DNA of 64,000 bases from Scilla litardierei. Lineage: Eukaryota; Streptophyta; Magnoliopsida; Asparagales; Asparagaceae. Location: positions 153,804,817-153,868,816 of the forward strand of contig CM061132.1 of NCBI GenBank assembly GCA_030789695.1. The letters are read 5' to 3'. This document shows positions 11,675 to 21,861 of this stretch, piece by piece. How positions within the stretch are numbered: the stretch's first letter is position 1; the number at the start of each line of letters is the position of its first letter. A program made the position numbers and the translations under genes. The notes under the pieces were generated by a model. The model had not been told where the DNA came from. It did not search any database and worked only from the letters and a program-made list of their open reading frames with translations.

Positions 11675-12804
11675 TAGTGTTTTGAATATCGGATATCGGG
11701 ATTGTATCAGATGATTTATTTTCATATCGAATAGTGGATACCAGGGGATATATGGGGGGTACGCGTCAATGTTATGATGCTCATATCTGACATTAGAAAT
11801 ATCAAATCTTAATAATTAAATAGTAGCTATAACATCTTAAATATTTATATTTCATTATTTCACCAAAATATCATTAATAAAATCAAGTAACATCATATTA
11901 TTCATTAAAATTAATCACTAACATATTTCTTACAAAGAAATAAAATATAACGTGAATAGAAAATGTATCAATTTTTTTTTCATTGATTCAAAAATAAACA
12001 ACCATGAGCTTAAGCTTTACTCATTGCATTCATGTATAAATGTATAATGTAAACTATGTGCCCGATAAAATAAGCATGGTTAAAAAGGCTATACAGCCTT
12101 ATTACCAAACCTACAAGTACATACAAGTATCAATAGGCTCGATGCCCTTGCCAACAATCATCCTAAAAGGTTATAAGCCTTAAGAATTAAATAAATAATT
12201 TGATAGCTAGTCTGATCTCAAACCTTAAACGGATAACTCATGATTCATGAGTAACATGTACATAATGTTTGGTGATGAAATCAATTCTCTTCAACTCTAC
12301 AGATATCATATCACAATGGCAATGTCACTCACTAATGTACCATCATAGTGTCTATAAATCATGTGAAAATCTCTCGTAGCTTTCTTTGCAATTGGTACAA
12401 AAATATGTACATCATAAAGGCCTAAAAAATCAACAATTCAGAATAATAGTGAATTGTTTCCACATTTATCTTTTTTCAGGTTGAGCAAGTTTTTAGTTTT
12501 AATACTGTGTGATGAAATGAGTATTTCTATGAAATCAGTAAATTTTATACGAGAGAGGTTGTGTTACTACTATCATTGTAATGATTGTATCATCTACAAA
12601 GTTTACCTGACATAGAAACGTAAGAAAGTTTTTGTCAGGTTTTAAAATATAAGAGAAACATAAGAAGATATTTTTTTTCAATATTATCGGCCGATATGAC
12701 CAGATATCTGGTCAAAATCTGATATAGAAGGCTATATCGTATCTTGTATCTTTTGTCAGTCGATACTAATATATCAGTCATATCAACCAGTATTTAAAAC
12801 AATG
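11675..12804. mobile_element. Non-autonomous hAT-like element (1130 bp)
   Basis: Perfect 8-bp target duplication CTTGATGG at 11667-11674 and 12805-12812. Ends are imperfect inverted repeats: TAGTGTTTTGAATATCGG on the left, and CATTGTTTTAAATACTGG reading inward from the right. Subterminal regions are rich in ATATCGG/CCGATAT motifs, as in hAT subterminal transposase-binding repeats. No transposase frame remains. Confidence 0.85.
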
Positions 12805-12812
12805 CTTGATGG

Positions 12813-13212
12813 ATACTTGTTTCATACTCCTTGGATATATGCATAATCATAATGTACTCCAGACGCCAGACATATAGGAGACGTGCAGATGCTACTTTAC
12901 AATTCCGATGCATGAATACTCATTCACATTTCCATTTGCTGTTATTTTTATAACTCCTCTACCTTTTGACTTAGAACTATATTAGTCTCAAAAGTGGTAA
13001 GTATTGATTTTGTTAATACACATGGTGACAAAGGATAAATGACATTAATTTAGACACATACTTTTGTTATTGCCATATCTACAATCTGCATTTTGCATGA
13101 ACTTTAGAATTTCCGATGTCCACAATACACCTCTGTCATGGTTATTGAGTATTTGTACCGTATTAGACACTAGTGTTATGGACATTGGGTATCTGAACCA
13201 TATCCATATTCT
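12813..13212. other. Short intergenic stretch
   Basis: AT-rich DNA between the hAT element and the Athila-like element. It contains several repeated TACTTG/GGATA words and no convincing reading frame. Confidence 0.4.
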
Positions 13213-13217
13213 GTATG

Positions 13218-14498
13218 TGATTCTAGGGAAATATTACGTTTATTATCCTTCATTCGATCGTATTTTGCGCATATATAATGTCTATTTGGTCTCTAATAAG
13301 TGTATTATTGTAAGCTCATTTAATTTTAGATCATATTGCTTATTTATACGCAAAATACCATTTATGGCCTAATTTTTTCTCATTTTTATTTTTCAGATGA
13401 AGCTTGCAATTTTCCGAATCCAACGGCAATTTTTCCATATTTTTCGGAAGTCGGAGCAATTTTTGGGGATTAAAAAGGCCCAGTAAAGGCTAAAAAAAGA
13501 AAATAAAGAAAAAATAAAAAATAAATTCCAGGGCGGGTTGCGGGTTTCGCAACCCGCAGACCCGCAATCCCAATAGCTAAAATGGCTATATAAAACGGTA
13601 TTTTGGGCATATCTTGATCATCCAAGCTCGGTTTTGAGCGAAATTTGTTTTGGAGGCTTCTCCCCCAAATTTCAGAGGAGTTGGAGCAGCTGTAGGAGAA
13701 GTTTGGATATGTTTTGGCATCGTTCTGGCTTTATTTTGGGTGAAAACTCTCCACTCTTCTATGTTTTAATTAGTTTTGTATTAGAGTTTGTATTAAAATC
13801 ATGTTCTTATCAATAATATTTGTTGTTTTTGTTATCATGAGTGGCTGAAAATCTTGTGAGTGTGTTGTGTAGTAGTTAGTAATGATGGATTTCATGTTTC
13901 ATGTCTTCACAACACTTGTAATAATCTAAAACGTTGAATATGTCGTTTTTCGCTATTTTAATTAATTACAAACTATTCGAGAGGAATCCGCTTGGGATGA
14001 CATGCCGCGAGGCATCGTCTACGTGTACAAACCTGTAGAGGGGCACAAGGAGGGTGATGAACCGCGAGGTTCATCTAGTTATACTTTATTGTTTAGAAAA
14101 ACGACCGATTCAACGTTAATGTAATTTTGCTATAAAATCACCGCGCTTTTAAAGTTAAATCATCCGATTCCCATACCTTGGCATGGATGAGAGATTGAGT
14201 CATCCATGGAGAATGGTTATTATGATACCCTACAACACTAACGAAAACACAACACACACTTTTGCCATCACTTTTTCACGTTATTTTCGTACACGTTTTA
14301 TCTCAAATCAAAAACCCAACAAAAAATTTATCTTCAAAGGGTGGTTCATAATTCATTAAATCATTTCCAAGCAAATTTCAGATTATAAAACTTGTAGATT
14401 AGTTTGTCCTTGCGGAATACGATCCTGGACTTACCAGGTTTACTACTTTACCGACTTTCTATACTTGGAAATATCACTGCAACATTTTGGTCCAGTCA
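13218..14498 (+). repeat. 5' LTR of the Athila/Tat-like element
   Basis: This 1281-bp copy aligns with 20321-21856. Compared with the 3' copy it lacks about 240 bp of GC-rich palindromic sequence after its A-rich stretch near 13530. Confidence 0.9.
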
Positions 14499-14504
14499 AG
14501 TTTT

Positions 14505-14523
14505 TGGCACCGTTGCCGGGGAC
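14505..14523 (+). promoter_or_regulatory. Primer binding site, Athila/Tat type
   Basis: TGGCACCGTTGCCGGGGAC starts 6 nt after the 5' LTR. This closely matches the PBS family of plant Athila/Tat/Ogre elements, TGGCGCCGTTGCCGGGGA; which tRNA it pairs with was not checked. Confidence 0.85.
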
Positions 14524-14823
14524 AACGGTCTATTTTTTTTTACGATTTCTAATTAGCTTGAAAATTTTGGTGAGATTTGTCCACTTTTTGTGTATATATT
14601 CTTTGTATATCCATACTTTCAATTTTTTTCCTTTTGGTTATTCATTTTTTGTTATGTTTTCTATCACTAGTTTTTTTATTTTGGATGTTTGGTTAGAGTG
14701 TCCCATCTTTAGTGTGTGATTTAAATTTCTTTCTTTTACATTTTTTGTTGTCATTTTGTTTTCTTTATATTTTCACTTTTCTTTATATAATCCAAAAAAT
14801 TTTAAAGCTGTAAATTTTTTTTA

Positions 14824-16318
14824 ATGGATCATGATATTGATAATGATGCAATCGTTTCAGACTTTATTTCGGGGTTGATTCAAATCCTACCAGTTTTTCT
14901 TTGTACGGAGGAGAAGAACCCACATTTACATTTACAAAAGTTTGAAACGATATGCCGCACTTGATTCAGTGGGAATGCATGCATTGATGACTTATTTCTT
15001 AGATACTTCCCATATTCTTTGAGAGATTTTGCCAAGCATTGGTTTGAAACATTGACTTTTGACTAAGATTCTATTTGGTTGTCGTTTCAGGCTAAATTTC
15101 TTCTAGTATTTTTCCTATTTTCTTTGAGCAGGTACAGAGGTGGCACGAAGCACTATATAAGCGAGTTTTGCTCAAACTGGTGAGGAGTCATACTATCAAG
15201 CATGGCATATGTTTAATGATTTGATGCTTGCATGCCCACACCACAGCTTCCACGATGACCATCTCATACAAATCTTTTACACTGGATTACTCCCTTCTGT
15301 GCGGGATTTTGTGCAGACGAGCTGCAATGGGGAATTCTTTGCTTATTCAACCGAGGAAGCATGTTGACACTTGAATGATCTTGCTGAGTATGAGTTTGCA
15401 CTCCAACAGGTCCACAGTCAGCCTGAGGTTCCGCCTGAAGGCTCATTCCAATGCGACCCTCTGGAAAAACTTGAAGAACATATTGATGGGGGACATTGGA
15501 GCCAAATGAAAGAAGTTGAACGACCATATCTTGAGGAGCAAGAGGAAATGGATGATGTGGTGCGTGTTGACCACGCGGGAATATACTTTGATGATGACGA
15601 TGAGGATATATGCGAGGGAGCAAGCTTACAGACCAAGATGGAGCCCGAGCCATACCTTCTTCCTACTTCAGTGCAGCAGTTCCCACTTCCTTCACCGCAG
15701 GAGGAGATTGATGGCGATGGCGATTGCGAGATGGTCTACATTGAGCCAGCGCTGTTTTACCCTCCAGATCCACTCTTGCAGACACTTTCTCCTCCTCCTG
15801 AGGCAGCGTATCAGATCGTGTGTAGCGATACATACCGGGGGAGTTCCCACACTTTCATGCACTATATTATTGAATCACGAATTTCAATTCCATATACTTT
15901 TGATTCAAAATGTCGTCAATTGAATTTAAACTCTTTAGTTAATTTTGACGACCCATTTTTGAACACTTTTGTTACATGGCATGAGGATAACGCTTGGATT
16001 GATGCAGCTCGTCTGGAAGTTGCATTGCTGGAATCCAAGGAGGCTGGTGGAGGCCTAGCTTCGCAGCAGCTGGTTGAGGAGCGCAATGAGCTGATCATGC
16101 AGATGCCACCTCTGCTAGAGATTCTGGATCCTCCTTTTGTGATGGAGACAGTACTTTCACCATACACGACGCCTAGCATTTATTGGATGTCAATTTTTAC
16201 ACAATTGCCTTTGGCATCGCCATCTCGAGCACTGACGGAGGATATACGCAAGGAGATTCTGGAACAAATTCCTCCACCGATTGATATCTGTGATCATCCA
16301 TTTGGGATGCTACCGTAA
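14824..16318 (+). pseudogene. Broken gag of the Athila/Tat-like element
   Basis: A likely original start is the ATG at 14824. The capsid-like core runs through 14990-15365 with stops and frameshifts. Readable pieces include YFPYSLRDFAKHWFETL, then ESYYQAWHMFNDLMLACPHH and FYTGLLPSVRDFVQ, which fit the retrotransposon gag pattern. A TGA just before 15371 sits where a Trp is likely. Downstream a 315-codon frame, 15371-16318, remains open. It encodes an acidic, Pro-rich protein of unknown role, without a zinc knuckle, ending at TAA. This open part is probably the C-terminal gag extension of the family and is the best-preserved piece. Confidence 0.7.
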
Positions 16319-17502
16319 TCTCTTCCCTTTTTACCCTTATACGTCGTTATATATATTTGAAAGGGAAGCTGTTTGTTTATGCATTCACATATTTTGTTCT
16401 CCATATTTTATTCTACTACCCTTTAAACATTGAGGACAATGTTCATTTTAAGTTGGGGGGAGGAAGTAGCAAACAATATATCATATATGTTTTGCATAAA
16501 CAGTTTGCATTTTAAAAATGTTGTTTATTTGCATTTACAAGTTTGCAAGAAAAAAATTAGTTTGCATATGTTTGAATAATACAATAAGGAAGCTGTGTTT
16601 TCCCCTAAACCATCTATATGTCCCTTTGAAGTGGAAATTCCATCGTCTTTAATTGAACACCCATGTTCATTAGTGTAAAATAGATTAAGAATGATTTACC
16701 CATGCGTAGAATTTTAAATTACCATGACTTTCGTGTAAATTAATGCATGTATCCGCAGTTGTAATCTCATGAAACTATTGTTTGGTTTAGGCAATTTCAT
16801 GTCACGTATGCGTTTATGAATTGGTAATTATATGAAAAATGTTATAAATTCTAGGATAATGGCCAATCACATACAGTGGCTTACTGATTACTAAGTGATG
16901 GAGAATTTTACTCAAACATGTCTCATGTCAAAAAAAGAAAAAGAAAAAATAGTGAATAAAATGCACCGTTCTTCCAGCTTCTATTTAGTAGCCGGGTCCT
17001 CGTGACTTAGGAAGCATGTGGATTCGCGGCGAAAAAAATGAAGTATGGGGGAGTGCATAATAATCTTTAGACATTCCGAGTTATTAAGTCTGAGGGGTTT
17101 TTCAAAACATATTGCCCTTATACCGTCTGGTTTGGGAGTCATTGACCTATCACTCGTGACATGGATTGCTCTAAAATGTTATTAAAAAAGAAAAAAAGAA
17201 AAAGAAAAAAAAGGAAAAAAAGAGATGATATATTTTGAGTGGATTCAAGATCATGATCTTATGATTTGGATGTTGCGATGGCTTAATCCTAGGAAATTTA
17301 CATCCTAGGACATGCGATTACCTAATTGATTAAACAATTGCATTTGTGCGATACTGAATGTGTGGATTGATATAAAATTGTAGATTTTTTGCATTAGTCT
17401 ATGGAAACCCATGATAGTTATTGAACTTTGTTGGGTAATATTATTCTTAATTCATTTTTGGGGTGTATGACATATTTTTGGAATATTCGCTTATTTTGCT
17501 AA
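16319..17502 (+). other. Non-coding 3' part of the Athila/Tat-like element
   Basis: No reading frame. It starts with AACATTG-AGGA-CAATGTT (16426-16443, a 7-bp stem with an AGGA loop), then a G-run at 16455-16460. After that comes AT-rich sequence with A-rich microsatellite-like tracts near 16928 and 17187. The segment ends in TTTTGCTAAGAGAC, which continues as TAGCAAAAAACTAG on the far side of the nested element. Confidence 0.7.
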
Positions 17503-17507
17503 GAGAC

Positions 17508-17833
17508 TGATAGACCCGGCGGGTCTATACCCGCCTCCTTTGGGCCAGGCCCATACATAGCCGCCGGCCCCCTTCCCCTTTGATTTTTCGCGCGCGCCCA
17601 ATTAGCATAGGAACCCTAGTTTCTTCTATTTATAGGGGCTAGCCGTTGTGGTATTTTTTATGCTTGATATTGGATATTTTCTATTGAGCGTTCTTAGGTT
17701 TAGATCTTAGATTAAACGAGTGCGGACGTCCTCTTCGGCGTCTTGGGAGGAGAGCACACCTCTTTTGTGCTCAAATATCTTGTTTTTCCATTGTTTTATC
17801 TATTAAAAATCGTATCTTTGTTGGTTCCTAACA
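17508..17833 (+). repeat. 5' LTR of gag-only element 2
   Basis: A 326-bp copy. It starts with the palindromic GACCCGGCGGGTC and contains a TATA-like CTATTTATAGGGGCTAG box near 17628. It is nearly identical to 19971-20292 apart from a few substitutions and short indels. Confidence 0.9.
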
Positions 17834-17860
17834 TTTTGGTATCAGAGCACGTGACGATCC

Positions 17861-19916
17861 ATGGCGGCCACGACAAGATCGCACGACAAAATTGAGGCGT
17901 TGGAGGCAAAGTTCACGAGCGAAATCGACGGGATCAAGAAATCGTTGGCGGCAAACGATGAATCCATTGCCAAATTGACGGTTTCCATCAACCAATTGAC
18001 GACAAATCAAGCGAAGTACGACGAACAATTCACGCAATTGATGGCAACCCTAAATCAATTGGCAGCGAACAACAAAGGGGATGTGAACCCTAATCCGACA
18101 CCAAAGGCGGCACCTTTAACGAAAGAGAAGAAAAAAGAGGAGATTTCGACCCAAAATCAACCCTTTTTGGTGGAGGAATTAGACGAAGACGAATACGAGG
18201 AGCCATGGAAGATCGACTACCGCGAGGAGGTATGGCGGAAGGCGGTGGAGAGCCAAAGGAGCGGCGGAGGCCCTATCCGCCGCAATTGGGAGCACGGCGC
18301 CACCAACGAACCACGGCCGAACCCCCAAAACAGCCAGGGGGTTCGGCCGTCGCGCGAAGGAGGCGGGGAGCCCTTCCCTGCCTCGGGCGAACTCCGGTAG
18401 GGGGCCAGGCCCCGCCAGACCCCCGGCAGGGCCCGTCGGCCCTGTCGGAGGCCCGGCGAGGCCCGCATGCCCTCCGGCATGGCTGGAGGGCCCCGATTGG
18501 GTCCCGCCAGGGGCGGGGCCCCCGGCAACCGCCAGGGGGTAGGGGCCTTCCGGCGAGCCCCAAAGGGGGCGGGAGCCCCCCGGCAACTGCTAGGGGGGGC
18601 GGGGGTCTTCCGGCGAGCCCCAAAGGGGGCGGGAACCCCCCGGCAGTCGTCGGGGGGGGGATGTGGCCGGCGAACCCCAAAGGAGGCAGGAAACCACCTG
18701 GCAGTCGCCAGGGGGGTTGATGCTCACGGCCAAGGACTGGGAGGGGGTTTCGAACCCCCCGGACAGCGGACAGAGGTCAGGAGGGCGGATTTCAGAGGGG
18801 AAGACCCCCCGCGGACAGCTTTTGGGAGGGTTTTACGACCCTTCGGGATGGCGGCCAGTAGCGAATGACCACGTTTACATAGACGGAGATGGTGGAGACC
18901 ATTATTATGACGGCGGGGTGGCTACGAGGCGGAGTTCGGCGATGACGCAGGTTGGGACGATTTCGAGGGCCGTCAAGAGGATTACCGAGGACACTATGGG
19001 GGCCGCAGAGGAGTGCCACCTAGGCAGTACGAGACTTTGGACGAGAGGAGACAGCAATACCGTCCACATCACCGAGAGGAGGGGAGGCCCGAGCAGGGGC
19101 ACTTTGGAGGAGATTGCAGAGTTCGGAAGCTGAAGATGCCGATATTTTCTGGGGAGGATCCACACGCCTGGCTGTTCACAGCGGAGAGATATTTCGCGAC
19201 GCACCATATGACCGAGGCACAGAAGCTTGAGGCAGCAACCATTTGCATGTAGGGGAGAGCTTTGGGGTGGTTCCAGTGGAAGGAGAGGAGGCAGCATATC
19301 TGGAGCTGGGAGGAGCTGAAAGACATGGTGCTGGAAAGTTTAGAGACCCCGTTTGGGGAACCTACACGAGTAGCTATTTGCCCTCAGGCAGGAGGGGCCG
19401 GTGCAGGAGTACATCGAGAGTGGCAGGGCGAGTTCATGGGGGTGTTGGACGAGTCGCTGGAGGGCACCTTCTGGAAGGGGCTGCGACCTAGTCTTCGAGC
19501 TGCGGTGAGGCCATACAAGCCTCGGGGGCTTTCAGAGGTCATCGAGATGGCGCAGATGTAGATGACTCCCGGACTGAGGATAGGAGAGGCGGGAGCAGCT
19601 ATAGCGGGCAGATACATCGGAGCACCGCGACTGGAGCTGGCGGAGCAGGGGTCACTACTGAGGCTGATCGGGCAGGGCTTGAGAAGACAGGAGAGCAGAA
19701 CAACCCACCACCGGCTGTGGCCCATTCCGAAGGATGACCGATGCGGAGATGAGGGAGAAGAGGCAAAAGGGGCTCTGTTTCAGATGCGACGAGTGCTTCA
19801 CTCCGGGACACCGCTGTGTGGATCGGAAGCTGCAAGTGTTGATAGCGGAAGCAGACGAGGAAGATGACGTGGAGGACGAAGGGATCGGAGGGGAGGACGA
19901 CTCCCACTCAGAGTAG
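17861..19916 (+). pseudogene. Interrupted Ty3/gypsy gag of element 2
   Basis: The ATG at 17861 opens a 179-codon N-terminal part with coiled-coil character (IEALEAKF…LAANDESIAKL) and an acidic stretch, ending at a TAG at 18398. After the GC-rich segment, the gag core is read from 19013 with LKMPIFSGEDPHAWLFTAER. It is broken by TAG at 19250, exactly where relatives have an acidic residue before GRALGWF. It then continues in the same frame to TAG at 19559. A frameshift separates this from the 19734-19916 piece with the zinc knuckle CFRCDECFTPGHRC (CX2C…GHX1C as in plant gypsy gag) and an acidic tail. At least two stops and one frameshift rule out a full product. Confidence 0.85.
18480..18716 (+). 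repeat. GC-rich 60-bp minisatellite inside gag of element 2
   Basis: About four units. The clearest start near 18541, 18601 and 18661 and share CCGGCGAGCCCCAAAGGGGG. A diverged unit precedes them. All frames give Gly/Pro/Arg-rich sequence. It lies between the coiled-coil and capsid-core parts of gag. Confidence 0.85.
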
Positions 19917-19933
19917 TACCGCCGGTATTTACA

Positions 19934-19953
19934 CCACCTTGAGGACAAGGTGG
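19934..19953 (+). promoter_or_regulatory. Hairpin upstream of the polypurine tract, element 2
   Basis: CCACCTTGAGGACAAGGTGG, with an 8-bp stem and AGGA loop, then the purine-rich TTGGGGGGAG and the 3' LTR 17 nt later. The 20-mer is identical in elements 1 and 3. Confidence 0.7.
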
Positions 19954-19970
19954 TTCATTGGGGGGAGTAT

Positions 19971-20292
19971 TGATAGACCCGGCGGGTCTATACCTCCTTT
20001 GGGCCGGGCCCATACATAGCCGCCGGCCCCCTTCCCCTTTGATTTTGCGAGCACGCCCAATTAGCCTAGGAACACTAGTTTCTTCTATTTATAGGGGCTA
20101 GCCGTCATTGATATTTTTATGCTTGAAATTGGATATTTTCTATTGAGCGTTCTTAGGTTTAGATCTTAGATTAAACGAGTGCGGACGTCCTCTTCGGCGT
20201 CTTGGGAGAAGAGCACACCTCTTTTGTGCTCAAATATCTTGTTATTTCCATGTTTTATCTATTAAAAATCGTATCTTTGTTAGTTCCTAACA
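19971..20292 (+). repeat. 3' LTR of gag-only element 2
   Basis: A 322-bp copy of 17508-17833. It lacks CCCG in the opening palindromic region and is otherwise close. Confidence 0.9.
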
Positions 20293-20320
20293 TAGACTAG
20301 CAAAAAACTAGCCGTGGGTG

Positions 20321-21856
20321 TGATTTTAGGGAAATATTACGTTTATTATCCTTCATTCGATCGTATTTTGCGCATATATAATGTCTATTTGGTCTCTAAT
20401 AAGTGTATTATTGGAAGATCATTTAATTTTAGAGCATATCGCTTGTTTATATGTAAAATACCATTTATGGCCTAATTTTGTCTCATTTATATTTTTTAGA
20501 TGAAGCTTGCAATTTTCCGAATCCAACGGCTATTTTTCCATGTTTTTCAGAAGTCGGAGCAATTTTTGGGATTAAAAAGGCCCAGTAAAGGTGAAAATAA
20601 GAAAAATAAAAAAAATAAAAAATAAATATATCGCTGACACCAGCTGGCGTCAGCGATCAACTGACGCCAGCGGGCGTCAGCTGCCCGCGTTACGGGCGGA
20701 AATTGCCGCCCGCGTTGCGGGCGGTTTGCAACTGGCAGGCTCCCGCCCGCCTTGACTGAGCGGGCGGCGCCCGCTAGCGGGGCCCACTCACTTTCAAAAA
20801 TGCGGGCGCCCGCCCGCGATTTCCACGCGGGTGGCGCTTGCCTGCCCCTTTTTGACCGCCCGCCTTAATTGAAGTTCTGGGCGGGTTGCGGGTTTCGCAA
20901 CATGTAGACCCGCAAAGCCCAATAAGGCTAAAATGGCTATATAAAGCGGTATTTTGGGCATATCTTGATCCTCCAAGATCGGTTTTGAGCGAAATTTGTT
21001 TTGAGGGCTTCTCCCTCAAATTCCAGAGAAGTTGGAGCAGCTGTAGGAGAAGTTTGGAGACGTTTTGGCATCGTTTTGGTTTCGTTTTAGGTGAAAACTC
21101 TCTACTTTTCTATGTTTTAATTAGTTTTGTATTAAAGTTTGTGTAAAAATTATGTCCTTAGCAATAATATTTGTTGTTTTTGTTACCATGAGTGACTGCA
21201 AATCTTGTGAGTGTGTTGTGTAGTAGTTAGTAGTGATAGGTTTCATGTTTCATGTCTTCACTGCACTTGTAATAATCTAAAACGTTGAATATGTCGTTTT
21301 TTCGCTATTTTAATTAATTACGCACTATCCGAGAGGAATTCGCTTAGGATGACATGCCGCGAGGCATCATCTACGTGCACAAACCCGTAGAGGGGCCCAA
21401 GGAGGGTGATGAACCGCGAGGTTCATCTAGTTATACTTTATTGTTTAGAAAAACGACCGATTCAGCGTTAATGTAATTTTACTATAAAATCACTGTGCTT
21501 TTAAAGTTAAATCATTCGATCCCCATACCTTGGCATGGATGAGGGATTGAGTCATCCATGGAGAATGGTTATCATGATACTCTACAACACCAACGAAAAC
21601 ACAACACACACACTTTTGCCATATCACTTTTTCACGTTATTTTCGTACACGTTTTATCTCAAATAAAAAACCCAACAAAAAAATTCACCTTTAAAGGGTG
21701 GTTCATAATTCATTAAATCATTTCCAAGCAAATTTCAGATTTTAAAACTTGTAGATTAGTTTGTCCTCTAAGAAATACGACCCTGGACTCACCAGGTTTA
21801 CTACTTGACTGACTTCCTATACTTGGGAATATCACTGCAACATTTTGGTCCAGTCA
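20321..21856 (+). repeat. 3' LTR of the Athila/Tat-like element
   Basis: A 1536-bp copy, about 255 bp longer than the 5' LTR because of the GC-rich palindromic block at about 20631-20872. It is preceded by GCCGTGGG, a weak polypurine tract, and followed by the target duplication GTATG. Confidence 0.9.
20631..20872. repeat. GC-rich palindromic block found only in the 3' LTR
   Basis: This segment carries nested inverted repeats, for example GCTGACACCAGCTGGCGTCAGC and CTGACGCCAGC…, and repeated GCCCGC/GCGGGC words. The 5' LTR goes directly from the A-rich tract to GGGCGGGTTGCGGG, so it was either lost there or gained here. Confidence 0.8.
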
Positions 21857-21861
21857 GTATG

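Larger units (their letters stand above)
17508..20292 (+). mobile_element. Gag-only LTR retrotransposon 2 (TR-GAG-like), nested
   Basis: LTRs 17508-17833 and 19971-20292 run TGATAGACCC to CCTAACA. Flanks are GAGAC (17503-17507) and TAGAC (20293-20297), a 5-bp target duplication with one later change. The initiator tRNA-Met PBS TGGTATCAGAGC is at 17837-17848. A hairpin and polypurine tract precede the 3' LTR. The interior encodes only gag, with stops. It is inserted in the 3' end of the Athila-like element and is therefore younger than it. Confidence 0.92.
13218..21856 (+). mobile_element. Athila/Tat-like Ty3/gypsy element, gag only, with nested insertion
   Basis: LTRs 13218-14498 and 20321-21856 both run TGATT to CCAGTCA and are flanked by the perfect target duplication GTATG (13213-13217, 21857-21861). 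The PBS just inside the 5' LTR (TGGCACCGTTGCCGGGGAC) is the type typical of the Athila/Tat group. The interior holds a damaged gag and a long non-coding 3' part with the lineage's characteristic ACATTGAGGACAATGTT and GGGGGG signals (16426-16460). There is no polymerase region, so the element was mobilised in trans. A 2.8-kb gag-only element (17508-20292) is nested 28 bp from the 3' LTR. Confidence 0.9.

Noticed and set aside
18205..18868. Open frames of 100-170 codons on both strands over the GC block of element 2
   Set aside because: They result from the 60-bp GC-rich repeat; all six frames are similarly open and none matches gag.
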